Shown piece after piece: positions 4,828-11,686 of a stretch of 13,171 nt of DNA. A program made the position numbers and the translations under genes. Source of the stretch: an uncultured Clostridia bacterium (lineage in GTDB: Bacteria; Bacillota; Clostridia; Oscillospirales; Acutalibacteraceae). How positions within the stretch are numbered: the stretch's first letter is position 1; each line of letters opens with the position of its first letter. The stretch lies in contig CAUCSW010000005.1 in the NCBI GenBank assembly GCA_958445555.1, forward strand, positions 1 to 13,171, given 5' to 3'. A model generated the notes under the pieces. It saw only the letters and a list, made by a program, of their open reading frames with translations, had not been told where the DNA came from and did not search any database.

Positions 4828-7545
4828 ATGAAAGCAAAAGAAAGAATGATCGTTGACAGCGTGGAAACGCTGGAGCAGGCGATTGCATCGATCAGAGAGG
4901 CTCAGAATAAGTACGCAACCTATACACAGGAGCAGGTGGATAAGATCTTCTTTGCAGCCGCCTGTGCCGCCGACAAGGCGAGGATCCCGCTTGCAAAAAT
5001 GGCGGTGGAAGAGACAGGAATGGGTATAGTCGAAGATAAGGTCATCAAAAACCACTATGCCGCCGAGTACATCTACAATGCTTATAAGGACACAAAGACC
5101 TGCGGAGTCGTAGAAGAGGATAAGGCGTACGGAATCCGGAAGATCGCCGAACCGCTCGGAGTCATTGCGGCGGTCATACCCACCACAAACCCCACATCTA
5201 CTGCGATCTTCAAATGCCTGCTTGCGCTTAAAACACGCAACGCCATAATAATCAGCCCTCATCCGAGAGCTAAAAAGTCTACCGCTGCCGCCGCAAAGGT
5301 GGTTCTTGATGCAGCGGTCGCAGCCGGCGCACCCGAGGGGATCATCAACTGGATAGATGTTCCGAGCCTTGATATGACAAACCTTGTTATGAAAGAGGCG
5401 GATATCATACTTGCCACCGGAGGCCCCGGAATGGTAAAGGCTGCATACTCCTCAGGCAAGCCTGCGCTCGGCGTCGGAGCCGGAAACACCCCCGCCATTA
5501 TCGACGAGAGTGCGGATATCGTTCTTGCGGTCAGCTCAATAATCCATTCCAAGACATTTGATAACGGTATGATCTGCGCTTCGGAGCAGTCGGTTATCGT
5601 TCATAAGAATGTTTATGACGGCGTAAAGACCGAGTTCGCAAACCGCGGCTGCTATTTCCTTAACCCCGCGGAGACCGAAAAGGTCAGAAAGACAATAATC
5701 ATCAACGGTTCACTCAACGCCAAGATAGTCGGTCAGCCCGCCGCCAAGATCGCCGAGCTTGCCGGAGTAAAGGTCCCCGAGGGAACCAAGATACTTATAG
5801 GCGAAGTTTATAGTGTTGTGCTTTCCGAAGCATTCGCACATGAAAAGCTTTCGCCGGTGCTCGCAATGTACAAGGCAGAGGACATTGAGGATGCTTTCAA
5901 AAAAGCCGAGCATCTTATCGCCGACGGCGGTTACGGACACACCTCTTCCATTTATATCAACGAGACGACCGAAAGAGAAAAGCTCAACGAATTTGCCGAG
6001 AGAATGAAGACCTGCCGTATTCTCGTGAATACTCCTTCTTCACACGGCGGTCTCGGAGACCTCTATAACTTCAAGCTTACCCCGTCTCTGACACTCGGCT
6101 GCGGCTCTTGGGGCGGCAACAGCGTCAGCGAAAATGTCGGCGTGAAGCATTTGCTGAATATCAAGACAGTGGCTGAAAGGAGACAGAATATGCTTTGGTT
6201 CAGAGCGCCCGAAAAGGTCTATCTTAAGAAAGGCTGCCTGCCGGTTGCTCTTGATGAGCTGCGGTATGTTATGGATAAAAAGAGAGCCTTCGTCGTAACC
6301 GACAGCTTCCTCTATGAGCACGGCTACACCAAGCCGATAACCGATAAGCTCGATGAACTCGGTATAGTACATACAACATTCTTTGATGTAGCTCCCGACC
6401 CGACGCTTGCCTGTGCAAACGAAGGCGCCGCACAGTTGGCTGCATTCAAGCCCGACTGCATCATAGCTCTCGGCGGCGGTTCCGCAATGGATGCCGCTAA
6501 GATCATGTGGGTGCTTTATGAGCATCCGGAAGTCGACTTTATGGATATGGCAATGCGCTTTATAGATATCCGTAAGCGTGTTTATACCTTCCCGAAGATG
6601 GGCGAAAAAGCCTACTTTATCGCTATCCCGACCTCTGCGGGTACCGGCTCCGAGGTGACCCCCTTCGCGGTCATAACCGATGAAAAGTCGGGCGTTAAAT
6701 ATCCGCTTGCCGACTATGAGCTGCTGCCCGATATGGCAATAATCGATACCGATTTCCATATGAGTGCACCTAAGGGACTTACCGCCGCTTCCGGTATAGA
6801 TGCGGTCAGCCACGCGCTTGAGGCATACGCTTCGCTTATGGCGACCGATTATACCGACGGTCTTGCGCTCAAGGCACTCGATACCATATTCGAATACCTC
6901 CCCCGCGCATATGATAACGGCCAGACCGATGTCGAAGCCCGTGAAAAGATGGCTAACGCAGCTACAATGGCAGGTATGGCATTTGCAAACGCTTTCCTCG
7001 GCGTCTGCCACTCAATGGCGCATAAGCTCGGCGCTTTCCACCATATAGCACACGGCGTTGCCAACGCTTTGATGCTTGAAGAGGTGCTCCGCTTCAATGC
7101 ATCCGAGGCTCCCGCCAAAATGGGTACCTTCTCGCAATACGATCATCCTCATACCCTCGCAAGATATGCCGAGGTAGCCGACCATCTCGGTCTCGGCGGA
7201 AAGACCGACGAAGAGAAGCTTGAAAACCTCATAAAGGCAGTCAATGCTCTTAAGGATCGCGTCGGAATTAAAAAGACCATCAGAGACTATGTTCCCGACG
7301 AAAAAGACTTCCTTAACAGACTTGATGCTATGAGCGAGCAGGCATTCGACGATCAGTGTACGGGAGCCAATCCGCGTTATCCGCTCATAAGCGAGATCAA
7401 GCAGATGTATCTCAACGCATATTACGGCAATGCTCACTTTACCGAAACCGAAAAGCCGACCGCCGCTATGCTTCCCGCAGCCGAAGACGAAGGCGACTTC
7501 AAAAAGGCATATCGCAGAGCAAAAAGCGGTCTTAAAAAGAACTGA
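4828..7545 (+). CDS. adhE: Bifunctional acetaldehyde-CoA/alcohol dehydrogenase AdhE
   Basis: Full-length AdhE of 905 residues (E. coli has 891). It converts acetyl-CoA to acetaldehyde and then to ethanol, oxidising two NADH, and family members assemble into cytosolic spirosome filaments. The N-terminal aldehyde dehydrogenase domain (about 1-450) has the catalytic cysteine C250 in FDNGMICASEQS. The C-terminal iron-dependent alcohol dehydrogenase domain (about 465-880) has the nucleotide-binding GGGSAMDAAK from residue 549 and TSAGTGSEVTPF. All four metal ligands appear at the expected spacing: D658, H662, H728 and H742. The last 25 or so residues form a basic tail. GGGAGG at 4816-4821, 6 nt before the ATG, is a strong ribosome binding site. 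It is the first gene of a seven-gene run and lies behind a Rex-like operator, consistent with induction by high NADH. Confidence 0.97.
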   Translation: MKAKERMIVDSVETLEQAIASIREAQNKYATYTQEQVDKIFFAAACAADKARIPLAKMAVEETGMGIVEDKVIKNHYAAEYIYNAYKDTKTCGVVEEDKAYGIRKIAEPLGVIAAVIPTTNPTSTAIFKCLLALKTRNAIIISPHPRAKKSTAAAAKVVLDAAVAAGAPEGIINWIDVPSLDMTNLVMKEADIILATGGPGMVKAAYSSGKPALGVGAGNTPAIIDESADIVLAVSSIIHSKTFDNGMICASEQSVIVHKNVYDGVKTEFANRGCYFLNPAETEKVRKTIIINGSLNAKIVGQPAAKIAELAGVKVPEGTKILIGEVYSVVLSEAFAHEKLSPVLAMYKAEDIEDAFKKAEHLIADGGYGHTSSIYINETTEREKLNEFAERMKTCRILVNTPSSHGGLGDLYNFKLTPSLTLGCGSWGGNSVSENVGVKHLLNIKTVAERRQNMLWFRAPEKVYLKKGCLPVALDELRYVMDKKRAFVVTDSFLYEHGYTKPITDKLDELGIVHTTFFDVAPDPTLACANEGAAQLAAFKPDCIIALGGGSAMDAAKIMWVLYEHPEVDFMDMAMRFIDIRKRVYTFPKMGEKAYFIAIPTSAGTGSEVTPFAVITDEKSGVKYPLADYELLPDMAIIDTDFHMSAPKGLTAASGIDAVSHALEAYASLMATDYTDGLALKALDTIFEYLPRAYDNGQTDVEAREKMANAATMAGMAFANAFLGVCHSMAHKLGAFHHIAHGVANALMLEEVLRFNASEAPAKMGTFSQYDHPHTLARYAEVADHLGLGGKTDEEKLENLIKAVNALKDRVGIKKTIRDYVPDEKDFLNRLDAMSEQAFDDQCTGANPRYPLISEIKQMYLNAYYGNAHFTETEKPTAAMLPAAEDEGDFKKAYRRAKSGLKKN

Positions 7546-7559
7546 AAGGGGAACGGTTT

Positions 7560-8309
7560 ATGAATCTCGACAGAATTATCGCAGTAAGAAACAATAAAAC
7601 GGTGTACCGTGACGGCGACCGTTGTCTGAAGGTCTTCAATGAGGATTATTCAAAGGCTGATGTCCTCAACGAGGCGCTCAATCAGGCGAGGGTCGAAGAA
7701 ACCGGACTCCATATCCCGAAAATACTCGAAGTTACCGTCATCGACGGAAAGTGGACGATCGTAACGGAGTTTATAAAGGGTAAGACCCTGAGCGATCTTA
7801 TGAAGGAAAATCCCGACAATAAGGAAGAGTATCTGAAGCTTTTCGTGGATCTTCAGCTTGAGATGCACTCAAAGACCTGCCCGCTGCTCAATAAACTCAA
7901 AGATAAGATGAACAGAAAGATCAGCGAGACCGATCTTTCAGCAACCGTGAGGTATGATCTTCATACCCGCCTTGAGGCAATGCCCAAGCATAATAAGCTT
8001 TGCCACGGAGACTTCAATCCGTCGAACATCATCATCACCGAGGACGGCACACCCTATATCCTCGACTGGTCGCACGCAACTCAGGGTAACGCCTCCGCAG
8101 ATGCGGCAAGGACATACCTGCTTTTCTGGCTCAACGGAGATATTTCCGGCGCCGACGAGTACCTTAAACTGTTCTGCGATAAGAGCAATACCGCCAAACA
8201 GTATGTTCAGAAGTGGATGCCTATCGTAGCAGCCTCGCAGAGCGTAAAGGGAAATGCCGCCGAAAGAGAATTCCTGCACTCCTGGATCAATGTCGTTGAT
8301 TATGAATAA
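7560..8309 (+). CDS. APH/choline kinase-fold phosphotransferase of unknown substrate
   Basis: 249 residues with the catalytic features of the aminoglycoside phosphotransferase/choline kinase superfamily. K24 (CLKVF) and E38 are the likely ATP-positioning pair, HGDFNPSN at 149-156 is the catalytic loop with base D151, and LDW with D169 is the metal-binding motif. Family members phosphorylate small molecules such as choline, sugars, thiamine or aminoglycosides, and some act on proteins. Nothing here identifies the substrate, and an antibiotic-resistance role is not supported by the setting. AAAGGGG at 7545-7551 provides a ribosome binding site 8 nt before the ATG, 14 nt after the adhE stop and 13 nt before the next gene, so it is almost certainly co-transcribed with fermentation and hydrogenase genes. 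The fold is secure; the function is unknown. Confidence 0.82.
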   Translation: MNLDRIIAVRNNKTVYRDGDRCLKVFNEDYSKADVLNEALNQARVEETGLHIPKILEVTVIDGKWTIVTEFIKGKTLSDLMKENPDNKEEYLKLFVDLQLEMHSKTCPLLNKLKDKMNRKISETDLSATVRYDLHTRLEAMPKHNKLCHGDFNPSNIIITEDGTPYILDWSHATQGNASADAARTYLLFWLNGDISGADEYLKLFCDKSNTAKQYVQKWMPIVAASQSVKGNAAEREFLHSWINVVDYE

Positions 8310-8322
8310 TGAGGTGTAACCA

Positions 8323-8568
8323 ATGAAAATTACTGTTTGTATAGGCTCATCCTGTCATATTAAAGGATCACGCCAGGTTGTTGAACAGCTCCAGAATCTC
8401 ATCAAGGAAAACGGTGTGGGAGATACCGTCGAACTTGCCGGAACCTTTTGCATGGGAAAATGCAGACAGGGTGTCTGTGTCACGGTCGATGATGAATTCT
8501 ATTCGGTGACTCCGGAAAGAAAAAAAGAAAAAAAAAACAACAATGTGATCCCGAAGGTGAAGGGATAA
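8323..8568 (+). CDS. Thioredoxin-like [2Fe-2S] ferredoxin (NuoE-like), first copy
   Basis: Small protein of 81 residues with the cysteine pattern of thioredoxin-fold [2Fe-2S] ferredoxins: C6 and C11 (CX4C in CIGSSC), then C43 and C47 (CX3C in FCMGKC). A further Cys at 52 is probably not a ligand. Such proteins relate to the NuoE/HydC electron-entry subunits and carry single electrons to or from hydrogenases and other flavin or Fe-S partners. GAGGTG at 8311-8316 lies 6 nt before the ATG. The stop and the next start share one base (TAATG). The C-terminal end is very lysine-rich because of A7-G-A10 in the DNA, where the second copy has a normal acidic and aromatic stretch. This may be true sequence, slippage-prone, or an error. 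Confidence 0.85.
   Translation: MKITVCIGSSCHIKGSRQVVEQLQNLIKENGVGDTVELAGTFCMGKCRQGVCVTVDDEFYSVTPERKKEKKNNNVIPKVKG
8520..8537 (+). repeat. Homopolymer run A7-G-A10 inside the first ferredoxin gene
   Basis: Seven A, one G and ten A lie near the 3' end of the coding region, encoding KKEKK. Runs of this length invite replication or transcriptional slippage. A change of one base would alter the C-terminus and uncouple the stop from the start of the next gene at 8568. The frame as given is open and ends normally. Confidence 0.8.
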
Positions 8569-8828
8569 TGATAGTCTTGATATGCGTCGGTTCCTCCTGC
8601 CACTTGAAGGGTTCCGAAAAAATAGTGGAGCTCTTTCAAAAGGAGATCGAAAAACGAAGACTTGATTTCGAGATTACACTTGCCGGCAGCTTTTGCACCG
8701 GCAGGTGTAATCGTGTCGGTGTGACCGTTACGATAGATGATGAAGTCTATACCGGTATCACCCCCGAAACCTTTAACGAGTTTTTTGAAGATAAAGTGAT
8801 GAAGCATATCGCCGAAGGAGAGAATTGA
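8568..8828 (+). CDS. Thioredoxin-like [2Fe-2S] ferredoxin (NuoE-like), second copy
   Basis: Protein of 86 residues, clearly a paralogue of the preceding gene. It has the same CxGSSCHxKGS N-terminal motif (C6, C11) and AGSFCTGRC (C43, C47), so the CX4C and CX3C ligand pairs are identically spaced. It should carry one [2Fe-2S] cluster and act as a soluble or subunit-type electron carrier. Its C-terminus (ITPETFNEFFEDKV) looks like the family norm, unlike that of the first copy. The start overlaps the upstream stop by one base (TAATG), and its own TGA overlaps the TTG start of the hydrogenase-like gene (TTGA, 8825-8828). The overlaps suggest tightly coupled translation and a fixed ratio to the hydrogenase-like protein. 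Confidence 0.87.
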   Translation: MIVLICVGSSCHLKGSEKIVELFQKEIEKRRLDFEITLAGSFCTGRCNRVGVTVTIDDEVYTGITPETFNEFFEDKVMKHIAEGEN

Positions 8829-10507
8829 CGGCTATGGAGTGTCTGACTCTTAAAAAATCAAACTGCAAAAATTGCTATAAGTGTATACGCTACTGTCCCG
8901 TGAAATCAATAAGATTTTCGGGAAATCAGGCATACATAATCGGCAATGAGTGCATAATGTGCGGTCATTGCTTTGTGGTCTGCCCTCAGGATGCCAAGCA
9001 GATAGTGGATGAGACCGAAAAGGTAAAGGTGCTCCTGCAATCGGGGGACCCTGTTATCGTCAGCCTTGCGCCCTCATTTGTCGCAAACTATGAGGGAGTC
9101 GGTATCGGCGAAATGCGAAAGTCACTAAAAAAGCTCGGATTTTTCGATGTTGAGGAGACCGCTATAGGCGCCACGATCGTAAAAAGAGAATATGAGCGTA
9201 TGGTTAAGGAGGAAAAGAGGGATATAATCATAACCTCCTGCTGCCATTCCGTGAACCTTCTGATACAGAAGTACTTCCCTTCGGAACTGAACTTTCTCGC
9301 AGATGTACTTTCTCCCATGCAGGCGCATTGTAAGGATATAAAAAGACGCTACCCTAACGCCAAGACCGTTTTTGTGGGACCCTGTGTCGCAAAAAAGGAT
9401 GAGGCGCAGTACTATGAGGGAATAGTGGATGCCGTCCTTACCTATGATGAGCTCACCGCTTGGCTCAAGGCGGAAAACGCCGAACCCGAGCAAGTGTCGG
9501 ACAGCTGCGAGGAGAGCCGTGCGCGCTTCTTCCCGACGACCGGCGGCATACTCAAATCGATGACCGAATTCGATCCCGACTACACCTATATGGCTATCGA
9601 CGGTACCGATAACTGTATCGCCGCACTCCGCGATATCGAGGACGGCAAGCTTCACCACTGCTTTATCGAAATGTCTGCCTGTGTGGGCAGCTGCGTCGGC
9701 GGACCCGTAATGGAAAAATTCCATCGCTCACCCGTAAAGGATTATGTTGCGGTCGCGGAATTTGCGGGCAAAAAGGACTTTGATGTCAAGCAGCCCGAAT
9801 CTGTCGAAATCAAAAAGACCTTTACCGTGATCGAGAGAAAACTCAGCCGCCCCTCGGAGGAGGAGATACGCGACACACTCCGTCAGATGGGCAAAATGAA
9901 GCCGTCGGACGAACTCAACTGCGGTTCCTGCGGCTATAACACCTGCCGTGAAAAGGCAATAGCGGTGTGTCAGGGCAAGGCTGAAATATCAATGTGCCTG
10001 CCCTACCTCAAGGATAAAGCGGAAAGCTTTCCCGACAACATTGTGCGCAACACGCCCAACGGCCTCATTGGGCTGAATCAAAAGCTTGGGGTCCCGCAGC
10101 TAACTACAGCACCTCTAAATATGCTTAATATCAGGACGGCGTCGGATGTTCTCGGCGATCAGGTCGTGCGAATCCTGGATCCGGGCGACTTCCTTGAGGT
10201 GCTCTCGACCGGCAGAAATGTGGCGGATAAAAGGGTATACCTTGCCGAATACGAAAAGTACGCCGAAGAGACTATCATCTACGATAAGGAATATAAGCTG
10301 CTTGTCTGTATCCTGCGCGATGTCACCGAAGAGGAAACACAACGCGAGAAAAAGGAAAACATCAGCCGTCAGACGGTCGAGATAGCCGATAAGGTGGTCG
10401 ATAAGCAGATGCGTATAGTGCAGGAAATAGCATCTCTGCTCGGAGAGACCGCCGCCGAGACCAAGATCGCGCTGACTAAGCTCAAGGAGTCGATCGGGGA
10501 TGAATAA
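8825..10507 (+). CDS. [FeFe]-hydrogenase-like protein with Fe-S and PAS domains (HfsB-like, putative H2/redox sensor)
   Basis: 560 residues. Domains in order: two [4Fe-4S] ferredoxin motifs (C14/C17/C20/C24 and C43/C46/C49/C53); an H-cluster domain (about 70-330) with L1 TSCCHS (C139, C140), L2 GPCVAKKDE (C187) and L3 MSACVGSCVGG (C286, C290); a CGSCGYNTC Fe-S domain (C366, C369, C374, C391); a PAS-like domain (about 405-500); and a C-terminal coiled-coil-like helix. All four H-cluster cysteine ligands and the proton-transfer Cys are present, but L1 has HS where catalytic enzymes have Pro. This layout matches HfsB-type or Group C [FeFe] hydrogenases, thought to sense H2 rather than produce it in bulk. 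The TTG start at 8825 (AGGAG at 8816-8820) overlaps the upstream stop; ATG at 8834 is the alternative. The end overlaps the phosphatase gene by 8 bp. Confidence 0.88.
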   Translation: MTAMECLTLKKSNCKNCYKCIRYCPVKSIRFSGNQAYIIGNECIMCGHCFVVCPQDAKQIVDETEKVKVLLQSGDPVIVSLAPSFVANYEGVGIGEMRKSLKKLGFFDVEETAIGATIVKREYERMVKEEKRDIIITSCCHSVNLLIQKYFPSELNFLADVLSPMQAHCKDIKRRYPNAKTVFVGPCVAKKDEAQYYEGIVDAVLTYDELTAWLKAENAEPEQVSDSCEESRARFFPTTGGILKSMTEFDPDYTYMAIDGTDNCIAALRDIEDGKLHHCFIEMSACVGSCVGGPVMEKFHRSPVKDYVAVAEFAGKKDFDVKQPESVEIKKTFTVIERKLSRPSEEEIRDTLRQMGKMKPSDELNCGSCGYNTCREKAIAVCQGKAEISMCLPYLKDKAESFPDNIVRNTPNGLIGLNQKLGVPQLTTAPLNMLNIRTASDVLGDQVVRILDPGDFLEVLSTGRNVADKRVYLAEYEKYAEETIIYDKEYKLLVCILRDVTEEETQREKKENISRQTVEIADKVVDKQMRIVQEIASLLGETAAETKIALTKLKESIGDE

Positions 10508-11672
10508 TCTTTGCGCCGATATCGACAGGAAAAGCATAAACCACGAAGGCGAACAACTATGCGGCGATCATATCGATATTATTGAGCAGAACGAAAACTC
10601 AACCGTTATCGTGCTGGCGGACGGGCTCGGCAGCGGTGTCAAGGCAAGCATACTGTCGACCTTGACTTCGAAGATCATTTCCACCATGATGTCAGAGGGT
10701 CTCCCGCTTGAAGAATGCGTTAAGACCATAGCGGCGACCCTTCCGATCTGCTCGGTCCGCGGAGTCGCCTATTCGACCTTTACGATAATCCATATAATAA
10801 ACAATACCACCGCCGAACTCATACAGTATGATAATCCTCAGGTGATATTGCTCCGCGATTGCGTGAACTACGATTATCCCAAGACGGAATTGAATATTGA
10901 AGGCAAAACGATATATAAATCGGTGATACGGCTGCAGGAAAACGATATATTTGTCGCCATGAGCGACGGTTGTCCCCACGCCGGCATCGGAATTGCCTTT
11001 AATTTCGGCTGGAAAAGGGAAGATATTGCGAGCTTTATGGAAACACTCGCCCATGTCGGTTATACCGCAAAGACCCTCTCAACAATGCTTATCGACGAGT
11101 GCGATAAACAGTACGGTCATCACCCCGGTGACGATGCAACCGCCTGCGTCGTCCGTATAAGGAAACGCGAACCGATGAACATTCTGTTCGGACCTCCGCG
11201 CAACAGAGACGATTGCGACCGTATGATGTCGCTCTTCTTCTCAAAAGAGGGTAAGCATATCGTCTGCGGCGGTACAACATCGTCAATAGCTGCAAAATAT
11301 CTCGGCAAGCCTGTCAAGGCGTCGCTCAATTTCGAACGCAGCGATGTGCCGCCCATAGCCGAAATAGAGGGCGTGGACCTTGTAACGGAAGGCGTTATAA
11401 CCATAAACAAGGTCATAGAATATGCAAAAGACGCACTCGGCCCCAATGAACTCTATGAACATTGGAGCTATAAACACGACGGAGCCTCATTGATCTGCCA
11501 AATGCTCTTTGAAGAGGCGACCGATATAAACTTTTTTGTCGGCAGAGCGGTCAACCCCGCCCACCAGAACCCCGATCTTCCCATTAACTTCAATATAAAG
11601 ATGAATCTCGTGGAGGAGCTTTCCTCCTGCCTTAAACAGATGGGAAAGAGAATAAAGGTCAGCTACTTTTGA
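10500..11672 (+). CDS. SpoIIE/PP2C-family serine phosphatase with unassigned C-terminal domain (HfsC-like)
   Basis: 390 residues. The N-terminal half (about 1-220) is a PP2C/SpoIIE-type phosphatase domain with metal-binding acidic residues in VLADGLGSG (D41), MSDGCPHAG (D156) and GDDATACVV (D211, D212). Relatives remove phosphate from Ser/Thr of anti-sigma-factor antagonists or similar switch proteins. The C-terminal half (about 221-390) has no domain I recognise; it contains GGTTSSIAAKYLGK, VDLVTEGVITINKVIEY and a HWSYKHDGASL segment. The start overlaps the upstream sensor-like hydrogenase gene by 8 bp, with AAGGAG at 10484-10489 as ribosome binding site. Phosphatases of this type are regular neighbours of PAS-containing [FeFe] hydrogenases, so it is probably the output arm of an H2 or redox signal. 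No target protein or kinase partner is seen in the window. Confidence 0.87.
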   Translation: MNNLCADIDRKSINHEGEQLCGDHIDIIEQNENSTVIVLADGLGSGVKASILSTLTSKIISTMMSEGLPLEECVKTIAATLPICSVRGVAYSTFTIIHIINNTTAELIQYDNPQVILLRDCVNYDYPKTELNIEGKTIYKSVIRLQENDIFVAMSDGCPHAGIGIAFNFGWKREDIASFMETLAHVGYTAKTLSTMLIDECDKQYGHHPGDDATACVVRIRKREPMNILFGPPRNRDDCDRMMSLFFSKEGKHIVCGGTTSSIAAKYLGKPVKASLNFERSDVPPIAEIEGVDLVTEGVITINKVIEYAKDALGPNELYEHWSYKHDGASLICQMLFEEATDINFFVGRAVNPAHQNPDLPINFNIKMNLVEELSSCLKQMGKRIKVSYF

Positions 11673-11675
11673 AAG

Positions 11676-11680
11676 AAGGA
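11676..11680 (+). promoter_or_regulatory. Ribosome binding site fixing the ATG start of the last hydrogenase gene
   Basis: AAGGA lies 6 nt before the ATG at 11687. An in-frame TTG at 11669 overlaps the previous stop but has no ribosome binding site at proper distance, so the ATG is preferred. Confidence 0.65.
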
Positions 11681-11686
11681 AAAAAT

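Noticed and set aside
6040..7011. Long open frame (323 codons) on the minus strand inside adhE
   Set aside because: It is opposite a fully conserved adhE domain with its catalytic residues, resembles no protein family and has no ribosome binding site; it follows from adhE codon usage.
7560..8309. Aminoglycoside resistance gene
   Set aside because: The fold is shared with resistance kinases, but the gene sits inside a metabolic operon, lacks any mobile element nearby and does not resemble a named resistance enzyme.
11669..11686. TTG start for the last hydrogenase, six codons upstream
   Set aside because: The AAGGA site lies 6 nt before the ATG at 11687 and downstream of the TTG, so it can only serve the ATG.
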